Shown piece after piece: positions 1-5,508 of a stretch of DNA of 5,508 bases. The notes below the pieces were generated by a model. That model saw only the letters and a list, made by a program, of their open reading frames with translations, was not told where the DNA came from and did no database searches. Positions within the stretch are counted from its first letter, which is position 1, and each line of letters begins with the position of its first letter. A program made the position numbers and the translations under genes. Source of the DNA: Desulfobacterales bacterium (GTDB taxonomy: Bacteria > Desulfobacterota > Desulfobacteria > Desulfobacterales > Desulfobacteraceae); the NCBI GenBank assembly GCA_022361135.1, contig JAKSBM010000298.1:1-5508 (forward strand). Reading direction: 5' to 3'.

Positions 1-1828
1 GGGGCAGATCCTTCAAGGGTTCCAGGCCCGTCTTCAAGGCAGCCGCCACCCCGGCCACCCGATCGGCCCAGGGGAAATCCAGCAACAATTCCAGACTTTG
101 CTGTGCCACGGCGCAGGCCAAGGGATTGCCCATGAAGGTGGGACCGTGCATAAGAACGCCCCCGCCCCTCGAAATTCCGTCCGCCACCCGGGAGGTGGCC
201 ACCGTGGCCGCCAGGGAGAGGTAGCCCCCGGTGAGGGCCTTGCCCATGCAGAGGATATCCGGGACGATATCGGCCCATTGGGAGGCGAACATCTTCCCGG
301 TGCGGCCGAATCCCGTGGCGATTTCATCGCAGATCAACAAAATATCGTATTGGTCGCAGAGCTGTCGCAGCCCGGCCAGGTATTGGGGATGATAAAACCA
401 CATGCCTCCGGCCCCCTGGACAATGGGCTCCACAACGAGGGCGGCCAATTGATGGTGGCGTTCTTCCACCAATGCGGTGACGGGCTCCAGGCTTTGGGGA
501 TCAAAGGGAGTGTCGAACCGGCAATCCGGCCGGGGAGCAAAGCAATGGCGGGGCAAAATGGAGCGAAAATGGGTGTGCATCCCGTTTTCGGGATCGCAGA
601 CCCCCATGGCCCCGAAGGTGTCCCCGTGGTAGCCCCCCCGCAATGTGATCAGGCCGTTCTTTTCGGGCGCCCCCATGCCCTGCCAATATTGGATGGCCAT
701 CTTCAGGGCCACTTCCACGGCCACGGAACCGGAATCGGCATAGAAAATCCGATCCAGCCCCGGGGGAAGGATTTCAAGGAGTTTTTGGGCCAGGGCCGTG
801 GCCGGTTCATGGGTGATCCCCCCGAACATGACATGGGAAAGGCGGTTGATCTGTTCCATGGCCGCCCGGTTGATTTCCGGCTGGTTGTAGCCGTGGATGG
901 CGGCCCACCAGGAGGACATCCCATCCAAGAGGGGGCCGTTTTCCCCCATGAGGTGGCACCCCCATGCCCGGGAAATGAAATGGTTCTTGGAAAGGCCTGT
1001 TCCCGGGGCCGGGCCGTAGGGATGCCAGATGTGATCCCGGTCCAGGGCAACCTGCTCCCATGTGTCCGACGGATGCGGCCGGGCCGGGCCGGATTCAGAA
1101 CCGACCTTGGGAACCAATGCCTTAACCAGGGCCATGAAGGGCAACTCGGTGCCCGCCCAATGCCCTTGCCCGTGGTGGGGATTCTCCACCACCAAAAGAT
1201 CGGGATACGCAGCCTTAAGGTAGTTCAGATTATCACGGCGGATCAAGGATTCCGTGGAATCATCCGCCTCCGGGTCCTGGGGTTCAGGCCGGCAATGGTT
1301 CACCACCAGGGCCTTGACATTGAGGCCGTTGAATTCCAACACATCCAGGGTTAACCGAACATGGTTGATCATGCCCAACCGATTATCGGCCACCAGGATC
1401 AGGGGCAAATCCAATTTCTTCATGAGATCCAAATAGGTGGACTGCCGGGTCAGGGGGGTCATGATGCCCCCGGCCCCTTCCAGGAGGAGGACATGGTCTT
1501 GGGAAAAGTGGCTGCGGCAATGGTCCAGCAGGCCTTCCATGTCAATGGATTCCCCGGCCAGCTCCGCAGCCAGGTGGGGTGAGCATGGGGTGGGCAAACA
1601 ATACAGGGGTAAAGGGGCGGCATTCCCTCCGGCGGCGTGGCAATAGACATCCACATCCGGGGCGGTGCAGCCCTTGGGCCCAGCCTCCCCCCCGGATTGC
1701 ACCGGCTTCAGGCCCCTGGCCGACACCCCGGATTTTTCAAAGGCCCGGAGCAAGGCCGCCGTCACAAAGGTTTTCCCCACATCGGTATCCGTTCCCACAA
1801 TGCAAAAACCGGCGCCGTCCATCTCCAT
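1..1828 (-). CDS. bioDA: Bifunctional dethiobiotin synthetase / adenosylmethionine-8-amino-7-oxononanoate aminotransferase (BioD-BioA fusion), C-terminus off the left edge
   Basis: This gene makes one polypeptide for two consecutive cytosolic biotin-pathway steps: KAPA to DAPA by the PLP-dependent, SAM-using BioA, then ATP- and CO2-dependent ring closure to dethiobiotin by BioD. I translated 609 codons in one frame with no stop. Residues 1-240 are BioD: P-loop GTDTDVGKT (12-20), KPVQSG (41-46), Asp58, EGAGG (117-121) and LGMINH (151-156). Residues 241-256 form a short linker. BioA starts near 257: IWHPY (267-271), SSWWAAIHGYNQPEI (305-319), GGITHEPA (336-343), YADSGSVAVEVALKMA (363-378), GGYHGDTFGAMGV (398-410), DEIATGFGRTGK (501-512), PLP lysine K530 in MGKALTGG, and HGPTFMGNP (561-569). 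The D501-to-K530 spacing equals that of E. coli BioA D245 to K274. About 75 C-terminal residues are missing. The start at 1828 was chosen for its ribosome binding site. Identification is secure. Confidence 0.96.
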   Translation of the reverse strand, partial: MEMDGAGFCIVGTDTDVGKTFVTAALLRAFEKSGVSARGLKPVQSGGEAGPKGCTAPDVDVYCHAAGGNAAPLPLYCLPTPCSPHLAAELAGESIDMEGLLDHCRSHFSQDHVLLLEGAGGIMTPLTRQSTYLDLMKKLDLPLILVADNRLGMINHVRLTLDVLEFNGLNVKALVVNHCRPEPQDPEADDSTESLIRRDNLNYLKAAYPDLLVVENPHHGQGHWAGTELPFMALVKALVPKVGSESGPARPHPSDTWEQVALDRDHIWHPYGPAPGTGLSKNHFISRAWGCHLMGENGPLLDGMSSWWAAIHGYNQPEINRAAMEQINRLSHVMFGGITHEPATALAQKLLEILPPGLDRIFYADSGSVAVEVALKMAIQYWQGMGAPEKNGLITLRGGYHGDTFGAMGVCDPENGMHTHFRSILPRHCFAPRPDCRFDTPFDPQSLEPVTALVEERHHQLAALVVEPIVQGAGGMWFYHPQYLAGLRQLCDQYDILLICDEIATGFGRTGKMFASQWADIVPDILCMGKALTGGYLSLAATVATSRVADGISRGGGVLMHGPTFMGNPLACAVAQQSLELLLDFPWADRVAGVAAALKTGLEPLKDLP

Positions 1829-1830
1829 TT

Positions 1831-1838
1831 CTCCCTCC
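1831..1838 (-). promoter_or_regulatory. Ribosome binding site that decides the bioDA start
   Basis: Three in-frame ATGs occur close together, beginning at 1840, 1828 and 1822. A strong purine run, GGAGGGAG, lies between the first and second, giving 5 bases from GGAGG to the ATG at 1828. The ATG at 1840 has no Shine-Dalgarno sequence upstream, and the one at 1822 would be 11 bases from GGAGG. The 1828 start is therefore preferred, with 1822 possible. Confidence 0.7.
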
Positions 1839-1843
1839 ATTTC

Positions 1844-1876
1844 TGGTTAACCAAGATCAAATTTAAAGGTTAACTA
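1844..1876 (-). promoter_or_regulatory. BirA-type biotin operator upstream of bioDA
   Basis: On the plus strand the left half is TGGTTAACC (1844-1852) and the right half is GGTTAACTA (1868-1876), with 15 bases between. The known bacterial BirA signal is about TTGTTAACC, 14-16 bases, GGTTAACAA. Each half differs from that form at one base and the spacing is correct. The site ends 15 bases upstream of the bioDA start codon and touches the predicted -10 box. It implies that this genome's biotin protein ligase has an N-terminal DNA-binding domain and represses bioDA when biotin is plentiful. Confidence 0.8.
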
Positions 1877-1903
1877 AATATCCCATACACCACTCCATGC
1901 CAA
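1875..1903 (-). promoter_or_regulatory. Predicted sigma-70-type promoter of bioDA
   Basis: On the minus strand TTGGCA (1903-1898, five of six matches to TTGACA) is followed after 17 bases by TATTTA (1880-1875, a weak -10 with three of six matches). Initiation would fall inside the right half of the BirA operator, the usual arrangement for repression. The -35 and spacing are good but the -10 is poor, so the exact boxes are uncertain. Confidence 0.45.
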
Positions 1904-1912
1904 GGGGAAAAA

Positions 1913-1942
1913 TCGACATCACCCCTGGAAATCACCTATTTT
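1913..1942 (+). promoter_or_regulatory. Possible promoter of the LysE-family gene
   Basis: TCGACA (1913-1918, five of six to the -35 consensus) and TATTTT (1937-1942, four of six to the -10) are separated by 18 bases. This would start transcription near 1949 and leave a leader of about 70 bases. It is the best pair I found upstream of the gene, but the match is modest. Confidence 0.3.
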
Positions 1943-2017
1943 AACTGGACTTTCAATGCCTTAGGAGGTAACTCTGGAAGATCTTTTCAATCCGGGAACC
2001 ATCAAGGAGGGATTTTT

Positions 2018-2632
2018 GTGGAGATTTTTCCAGCTGTATTCCTTTTCACCCTGTCCGCCACCATCACCCCCGGCCCCAACAATGTCATGCTCATGGCCTC
2101 GGGAATGAACTTCGGCATCCGCCGTTCCATCCCCCACCTTCTGGGGGTCTGCCTGGGCTTCACCATCATGGTCATCCTGGTGGGCTCGGGGCTGGGCTTC
2201 ATCTTCGAGCAATCCCGGGCCTTCCACGAAACCATCAAAATCATCGGTGTCCTTTACCTGCTCTACCTGGCCTGGCGCATTGCCAATTCCGCCCCCACCT
2301 CCCTGGAAGGGGGGAAATCCAGGCCCTTGAACTTTATGGAAGCCGCCCTTTTCCAATGGGTGAACCCCAAGGCATGGATCATGGCCTCCGGGGCCGTGGC
2401 TGCCTTTACAACGGCCGGATCCGCCATCCAGCTCCAGGTCATGGTCATTGCCCTGGGCTTTTTCAGTGTCTCCTTCCCCTGCGCCGGAACCTGGCTCTGC
2501 TTTGGGGTGGGCCTGAAAAAACTCTTTGCCTCCCCCGGTCTCCAACGAACCGTCAACCGGGCCATGGCCCTGCTGCTGGTGGCCTCCATCCTCCCGGTGA
2601 TCCTGGAGCTGGTCCGCCAATATTTTCCCTGA
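2018..2632 (+). CDS. LysE/RhtB-family amino-acid exporter (membrane translocator)
   Basis: This is a 204-residue inner-membrane protein of the LysE/RhtB family, whose members export amino acids or related metabolites. Family marks are TITPGPNN at residues 15-22 in the first membrane segment and FQWVNPKAW at 112-120. Hydrophobic stretches near 4-26, 38-62, 70-88, 118-135, 139-162 and 180-202 give the expected six segments, and the length is normal. The start is a GTG, supported by AAGGAGG at 2004-2010 with 7 bases of spacing and by the family-typical opening MEIFPAVFLF. The gene diverges from bioDA and converges on the transposase-like gene, so it is probably monocistronic. The substrate cannot be read from the sequence. 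Being next to a biotin gene is not enough to suggest biotin-related transport. Confidence 0.92.
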   Translation: MEIFPAVFLFTLSATITPGPNNVMLMASGMNFGIRRSIPHLLGVCLGFTIMVILVGSGLGFIFEQSRAFHETIKIIGVLYLLYLAWRIANSAPTSLEGGKSRPLNFMEAALFQWVNPKAWIMASGAVAAFTTAGSAIQLQVMVIALGFFSVSFPCAGTWLCFGVGLKKLFASPGLQRTVNRAMALLLVASILPVILELVRQYFP

Positions 2633-2677
2633 TATCAAGGGAAAGCCAATTACAGCCCCCAACCTGGCCCAAATAAA

Positions 2678-2719
2678 AAAGGGGGACAAGTCCGGCATGG
2701 CCCGGACTTGTCCCCCTTT
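2678..2719. terminator. Long perfect hairpin terminator between convergent genes
   Basis: An 18-bp perfect stem (2678-2695 with 2702-2719) closes a 6-base loop. Read on the minus strand the stem is followed by TTTTTTATTT (counting the last three stem bases), a strong U-tract, 18 bases after the stop of the transposase-like gene. Read on the plus strand only TTT follows the G/C part, so it would terminate the LysE-family transcript less well. Use in both directions is likely. Confidence 0.88.
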
Positions 2720-2736
2720 GCATTGGAAATTGAATG

Positions 2737-3783
2737 TTAACCCGGCACCGTCTCCCGTTGATCGAAAACCTGATTTTCCGACTCCAATGAAATCAGGGCT
2801 GAAGCCATTTCTTCCTCCATGGCCACCCGCCCAGGAATATTGGCCAGAAAATCCTGGGGATTTCCATGGAAGCTGCCGGGAAAATTCCGATGGTGAAAGG
2901 CCATGGCCTGGGAGGGGGTTTTCTCCCGCAGGGCCTTCTGGGGCAGCTGGTTGTTGTAAAATTCCATATGTCGGGCCATGCGTTCCTGCATTTCCTCCAA
3001 TGTACCAAAGCAGAGGCCCGGCTCCCCCGGTTCCAGCTTTTCCGAATTTTCCTGGATCTTGGCCAGGGTCTTACCATGGGGGGAATCCTTGAACACATGG
3101 ACCAATCCCAGTTCCCGGCAGGTGGCCTGGGCATTTTCCTTCAATGTCCGAGCCAGATCAGAATCCAGGTGAAGGCAGAGGCCAAAGGCTGGAGCCTGGA
3201 TCAACCCCAGTACCCGCAGGGGATACTGCCCCAGGTAGCGGTCCAGAAATGTCCATTGAGCCCGGCTGTCCAGGGGGTTCAATTCCGAATGGAAAATCCG
3301 GAAGGAACAATCCAACAGGGTTTGGATGCAAATGGGCACGTCCTCCAGCCCGGGTCCGGGAATGACAAATTGATTGTAATACAGATAGGTCCCCCGGTAG
3401 TCGTTGAGCTTGAAGGAAAGTCCCTTTTTCAGAGAAGGCAACCGTGAAATGTGATAACGGCCCAGGTACCGATTCAAGGTGGCCCGGGAGCATTGAAAGG
3501 GCATGGTTGCCTCCATGAGGCGATGGAGATCGTCCAGGCTGGACCGCAGGACCATTCGGGAGACGATGAGTTTGATGGCCTCCGACGGGGAAAGAACGGT
3601 CTGAATCCGCTTGGGGACATGGGACCGGTCCATGACACCCTTCCGCTTTTTCCAACGCCGGATGGTGGTCTCACTCACCCCGAGTTTCCGGGCCATGACC
3701 GACACTGGAATCTGGGGGTTGTTCTGGATGAACTCACGCTGAATGGGAGTGGTTCTGGCATTCTTGTGGAGATGGATAATCAT
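2737..3783 (-). CDS. IS481-type transposase-derived protein with the DDE catalytic residues lost (candidate DNA-binding regulator)
   Basis: This intact 348-residue protein keeps the plan of one IS481-type transposase group: the opening HKNARTTPIQRE (6-17), a helix-turn-helix over about 22-47 (ARKLGVSETTIRRWKKR, 31-47), a DRS.VP.R linker (52-59), a second DNA-binding region with LDDLHRLMEA (83-92) and SRATLNRYLGRYHISRL (99-115), then an RNase-H-like core and YNNQLPQKALREKTPSQAM (276-294). The catalytic positions are gone. The first Asp (YLHVDVKYLP in relatives) is Asn137 in YLYYNQFVIP. The second (LTDNG) is Ala197 in LIQAPA. The Glu of NGMVER has no counterpart in HGKTLAK (236-242). A non-family tail covers about 300-348. 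The Shine-Dalgarno sequence is weak. Base composition resembles the neighbours and no terminal repeats were seen. It is probably domesticated. A recently inactivated transposase is the alternative, but the open frame argues against that. Confidence 0.75.
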   Translation of the reverse strand: MIIHLHKNARTTPIQREFIQNNPQIPVSVMARKLGVSETTIRRWKKRKGVMDRSHVPKRIQTVLSPSEAIKLIVSRMVLRSSLDDLHRLMEATMPFQCSRATLNRYLGRYHISRLPSLKKGLSFKLNDYRGTYLYYNQFVIPGPGLEDVPICIQTLLDCSFRIFHSELNPLDSRAQWTFLDRYLGQYPLRVLGLIQAPAFGLCLHLDSDLARTLKENAQATCRELGLVHVFKDSPHGKTLAKIQENSEKLEPGEPGLCFGTLEEMQERMARHMEFYNNQLPQKALREKTPSQAMAFHHRNFPGSFHGNPQDFLANIPGRVAMEEEMASALISLESENQVFDQRETVPG

Positions 3784-3891
3784 GTTCTTCTGGCGTCCTC
3801 ATCATTAAATCATTGTCATTGACTTACTATGAAGAACGATTACCCGGGCAAAATCCTGTGGAAAAAATTTACATTTCTCCGGTAGCGAACT

Positions 3892-3919
3892 TTATCGGCG
3901 GCAAAGTATCAAAACATTA
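3892..3919 (-). promoter_or_regulatory. Sigma-28 (FliA)-type promoter facing the transposase-like gene
   Basis: On the minus strand TAATGTTT (3919-3912, seven of eight to TAAAGTTT) is followed after 12 bases by GCCGATAA (3899-3892), a perfect match to the FliA -10 consensus. The spacing is one base longer than the common 11. Transcription would start near 3885 and leave a leader of about 100 bases before the ATG at 3783. A perfect octamer by chance in 389 bp on two strands has a likelihood of about 1%, assuming equal base frequencies, before the -35 is considered. Confidence 0.6.
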
Positions 3920-3986
3920 GTGGGAAAATATTACTTTTTTATATTAAAAGACCGCAACTTTCCCAAACGCAATCCCCTGATACTTT
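3903..3986. repeat. 9-bp inverted repeat in the divergent promoter region
   Basis: AAAGTATCA (3903-3911) recurs inverted as TGATACTTT (3978-3986), 66 bases apart. The left copy lies inside the spacer of the minus-strand sigma-28-type promoter, where a bound protein could affect initiation. It could be a pair of operator half-sites, but a 9-base match in an AT-rich stretch may also be chance. Confidence 0.3.
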
Positions 3987-4019
3987 TTCACCCCCTTAAA
4001 ACCCATTGAATTTTTTAAA

Positions 4020-4046
4020 TAAAGTTACCCCTCAATTCTGCGATAC
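4020..4046 (+). promoter_or_regulatory. Sigma-28 (FliA)-type promoter of flagellin
   Basis: TAAAGTTA (4020-4027, seven of eight to TAAAGTTT) is followed by exactly 11 bases and TGCGATAC (4039-4046, five of eight to GCCGATAA, with the core CGATA intact). Spacing and position fit a class-3 flagellar promoter. Transcription would start near 4053, giving a leader of about 120 bases before the flagellin ATG. Confidence 0.75.
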
Positions 4047-4065
4047 CTGGGCTGTAGGCGGGAAA

Positions 4066-4078
4066 CAAAGGACCTTTG
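4066..4078. repeat. Small palindrome just after the predicted flagellin transcript start
   Basis: CAAAGG and CCTTTG flank a single A, giving a 13-bp near-perfect DNA palindrome about 13 bases downstream of the predicted start. It could be a protein-binding site. As RNA it could form only a weak 4-bp stem with GGACC in the loop. Confidence 0.3.
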
Positions 4079-4131
4079 CAGAGGCAAAAAAAAAGTCAAA
4101 CCTTGAGTATCCCTGAATCGTATCAGATCAA

Positions 4132-4166
4132 GCGGGTCTGGAAATCCCGCACATTCACATGGAGGA
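4132..4166 (+). promoter_or_regulatory. Flagellin leader with hairpin and Shine-Dalgarno GGA motifs (possible CsrA sites)
   Basis: GCGGG (4132-4136) can pair with CCCGC (4146-4150), placing GGA (4140-4142) in a 9-base loop. The Shine-Dalgarno sequence GGAGGA (4161-4166) holds two more GGA motifs, 21 bases downstream and 7 bases (from GGAGG) before the ATG. CsrA dimers are known to bridge a GGA in a hairpin loop and a GGA over the ribosome site, including on Bacillus flagellin mRNA. The layout here matches, but binding is inferred. ATTCACATG is repeated on both sides of the Shine-Dalgarno sequence (4153-4161 and 4167-4175). Confidence 0.4.
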
Positions 4167-4172
4167 ATTCAC

Positions 4173-5508
4173 ATGTCACTCAGCATTAATACCAATGTTT
4201 CAGCGTTGACGGCCCATCAGAACATGTTGAAAAACGACACTAACATGAGCCAGTCCCTGGAAAGGATGTCCACGGGCCTCCGGATCAACAGGGCTGCCGA
4301 TGATGCCTCGGGCATGGCCATTGCGGACTCCCTGCGGGCCCAGCACCTGGGCATTGGCCAGGCCATCCAGAATGCCAATGACGGGGTTTCCATCGTACAG
4401 ACCGCAGACGGTGCACTGGAAGAGTCCATCAACATCGTCAACACCATTAAAACCAAATCCATCCAGGCGGCATCGGACGGAGAGACCACGGAAACCCGGT
4501 CCGCCATCCAGGCCGACATTGACAAACTCACCGAAGAGCTGGACGCCATTGCCAAAACCACATCCTACAACGGCCAGCAGCTCCTCTCCGGCGACTTCAC
4601 AAACAAGCAGGTCCAGGTGGGGGCCTATGCCAATGAAACCGCCACCATCAACATCGAATCCACGGAATCCAGCAAAATCGGCCATGTCACCACGGCCAAA
4701 CTGGAACTGGACAACGCCGAGGGCGGCGAAGTCCAGCTGGAACTCACCTCGGCCATCACCGGGGGCCAGGTCAAGCTGGAATCCGTGGATATCCAGATGA
4801 ACAACTCTGCGGAAAACGGCATGGGCGCCCTGGCCGATGAAATCAACTCCATGTCCTCCCAGACCGGGATCTCCGCCGAAGCCGTGGTGGAAAGCCAGAC
4901 CTCGGAAGCCATCCAGGCCGGGACCACGGGAACGGATTTTGCCATCAACGGCATCACCATCGGCGCCGTGAATGTGGAAGACAACGACGGCAACGCCGCC
5001 CTGACCAATGCCATCAACTCCAAAACCAATGAGACCGGCGTCACCGCCTCCATGGACCCCGACGGATCCCTCAAGCTCACCTCGGCAGACGGCCGGGCCA
5101 TTAAGGTCACCGGCGATACCGGCGGCATCCTGGGAACGGACACCAATGAAGACATGTCCACCATCGGCTACGTCACCCTGACCCAGGCCGGCTCCAACCA
5201 GATCAGCATTGAAGGCACCACCAGCGGCGGCATCGGCGATGCCATCACCCTGAGCAACGATCTGGAGACCGTTGACGATTCCGAACTGGCCGCCGGATCC
5301 ACCATCAAAAAAGGCTCGACCTTGGGTGCCGGCTCCGTTGTGGGGGGAAATGCCACGGTAACGGAAACCGTGAATGACACCCGGGCGGACTATGAAATGG
5401 AGGCCGGATCCACACTGGGCGCAGGCTCCACCATTTCCCAAGGCACGGAAATCGGGGGAGCCGTTGTTATCTCCGGAGATACCAACGCCGCATCCCCGGC
5501 TACCCAGA
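4173..5508 (+). CDS. fliC: Flagellin (flagellar filament protein), large form, C-terminus off the right edge
   Basis: The product is the filament subunit, exported by the flagellar type III system. In the window 445 codons are open with no stop. Residues 1-140 are the conserved D0/D1 N-terminus: MSLSINTNVSAL (1-12), RMSTGLRINRAADDASG (31-47), NANDGVSIVQTADGALEE (67-84) and TTSYNGQQLLSG (129-140). The variable domain contains two segments of the flagellin IN type, ALADEINSMSSQTGISAEAV (219-238) and FAINGITIGAVNV through ALTNAINSKTNETGVTAS (256-293). It then has six-residue repeats at 372-396 and 409-436. The conserved C-terminal D1/D0 helices lie beyond the edge, so the full protein is well above the ~500 residues of Salmonella FliC. 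Start: ATG 4173 with GGAGG 7 bases upstream. Expression is probably controlled by sigma-28 and possibly CsrA. Confidence 0.95.
   Translation, partial: MSLSINTNVSALTAHQNMLKNDTNMSQSLERMSTGLRINRAADDASGMAIADSLRAQHLGIGQAIQNANDGVSIVQTADGALEESINIVNTIKTKSIQAASDGETTETRSAIQADIDKLTEELDAIAKTTSYNGQQLLSGDFTNKQVQVGAYANETATINIESTESSKIGHVTTAKLELDNAEGGEVQLELTSAITGGQVKLESVDIQMNNSAENGMGALADEINSMSSQTGISAEAVVESQTSEAIQAGTTGTDFAINGITIGAVNVEDNDGNAALTNAINSKTNETGVTASMDPDGSLKLTSADGRAIKVTGDTGGILGTDTNEDMSTIGYVTLTQAGSNQISIEGTTSGGIGDAITLSNDLETVDDSELAAGSTIKKGSTLGAGSVVGGNATVTETVNDTRADYEMEAGSTLGAGSTISQGTEIGGAVVISGDTNAASPATQ
5286..5480 (+). repeat. Six-residue repeats in flagellin resembling a left-handed beta-helix
   Basis: Two blocks of hexapeptides with a hydrophobic residue every sixth position occur in the variable domain. 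Block 1 (residues 372-395) reads LAAGST, IKKGST, LGAGSV, VGGNAT. Block 2 (409-438) reads MEAGST, LGAGST, ISQGTE, IGGAVV, ISGDTN. They are separated by about 13 residues. The pattern fits the hexapeptide rule of left-handed beta-helices ([LIV]-[GAED]-X-X-[STAV]-X). The repeat is at the protein level; the DNA copies differ in codon choice. Confidence 0.6.

Larger units (their letters stand above)
3784..4172. other. Divergent regulatory region between the transposase-like gene and flagellin
   Basis: These 389 bases hold no gene that I can support. They are clearly richer in A and T than the flanking genes, especially at 3920-4025. They carry two sigma-28-type promoters pointing outward, a 9-bp inverted repeat, a small palindrome and the flagellin leader with its hairpin. 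Three TCATT copies (3802-3806, 3810-3814, 3816-3820) lie in the leader of the minus-strand gene and have no evident role. I saw no tRNA or riboswitch. Confidence 0.7.

Noticed and set aside
98..1354. A 418-codon plus-strand open frame across bioDA
   Set aside because: It lies exactly codon-opposite to the fused biotin gene, whose translation shows full BioD and BioA motifs. The open antisense frame comes from GC-rich codon bias.
1962..1998. Orphan Shine-Dalgarno AGGAGG at 1962-1967, upstream of the LysE-family start
   Set aside because: No ATG, GTG or TTG follows at a suitable distance. Only a CTG at 1973 could open a short frame, which is too weak to call a leader peptide.
1961..2698. A 245-codon minus-strand frame opposite the LysE-family gene
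   Set aside because: Its product is a Gly/His/Asp-rich low-complexity shadow, whereas the plus strand encodes a complete exporter with a good ribosome site.
2735..2742. TGTTAACC near the stop of the transposase-like gene, similar to a BirA half-site
   Set aside because: No partner half-site occurs at 14-16 bases, and it lies at a gene end, away from any promoter.
2678..3930. A complete mobile IS element around the transposase-like gene
   Set aside because: The hairpin at 2678-2719 has no matching copy upstream of the gene, and I found no terminal inverted repeats or target duplication.
4159..4209. ATG at 4159 overlapping the flagellin Shine-Dalgarno sequence as an alternative start or upstream ORF
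   Set aside because: It is out of frame with flagellin, ends after about 16 codons and has no Shine-Dalgarno sequence of its own.
4200..5441. A 413-codon minus-strand open frame opposite flagellin
   Set aside because: It is codon-opposite to the flagellin frame and very rich in Gly, Val and Asp, with no recognisable family and no upstream signals.

Overview
The window looks like ordinary chromosome of a motile, mid-to-high-GC Gram-negative bacterium. The flagellin N-terminus, the sigma-28-type promoters, the BirA-type biotin operator and the Pro/Gly/Ala-rich codon usage would fit a member of the Desulfobacterota (sulfate-reducer group). That placement is an inference from style, with no rRNA or other marker gene to confirm it.

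Layout, left to right. (1) Positions 1-1828, minus strand: one continuous frame encoding a bifunctional biotin-synthesis protein, with dethiobiotin synthetase (BioD) at the N-terminus and DAPA aminotransferase (BioA) at the C-terminus. The C-terminus runs off the left edge. Just upstream lie a strong ribosome binding site, a two-half-site BirA-type operator and a promoter whose -10 touches the operator, so this unit is probably repressed by biotinylated BirA. (2) Positions 2018-2632, plus strand: a complete LysE/RhtB-family membrane exporter, divergent from the biotin gene. (3) Positions 2678-2719: a perfect 18-bp stem hairpin between two convergent genes, best read as a terminator, chiefly for the minus-strand gene. 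(4) Positions 2737-3783, minus strand: an intact 348-residue protein that follows the IS481-type transposase plan but has lost all three acidic DDE catalytic positions. (5) Positions 3784-4172: a 389-bp divergent intergenic region carrying two back-to-back sigma-28 (FliA)-type promoters. One faces the flagellin gene and the other, with a perfect GCCGATAA -10, faces the transposase-derived gene. (6) Positions 4173-5508, plus strand: a large flagellin, cut by the right edge, with inserted IN-type segments and two blocks of six-residue repeats that look like a left-handed beta-helix.

How the parts fit. The biotin half is conventional apart from the gene fusion. The right half holds the most interesting possibility: a catalytically dead, DNA-binding transposase relative that appears to be co-regulated with flagellin from a shared divergent promoter region, as expected of a transposase recruited into the flagellar regulon. 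The flagellin leader also carries GGA motifs, one in a hairpin loop and two in the Shine-Dalgarno sequence, which resembles CsrA translational control. These regulatory readings rest on motif matching by eye.
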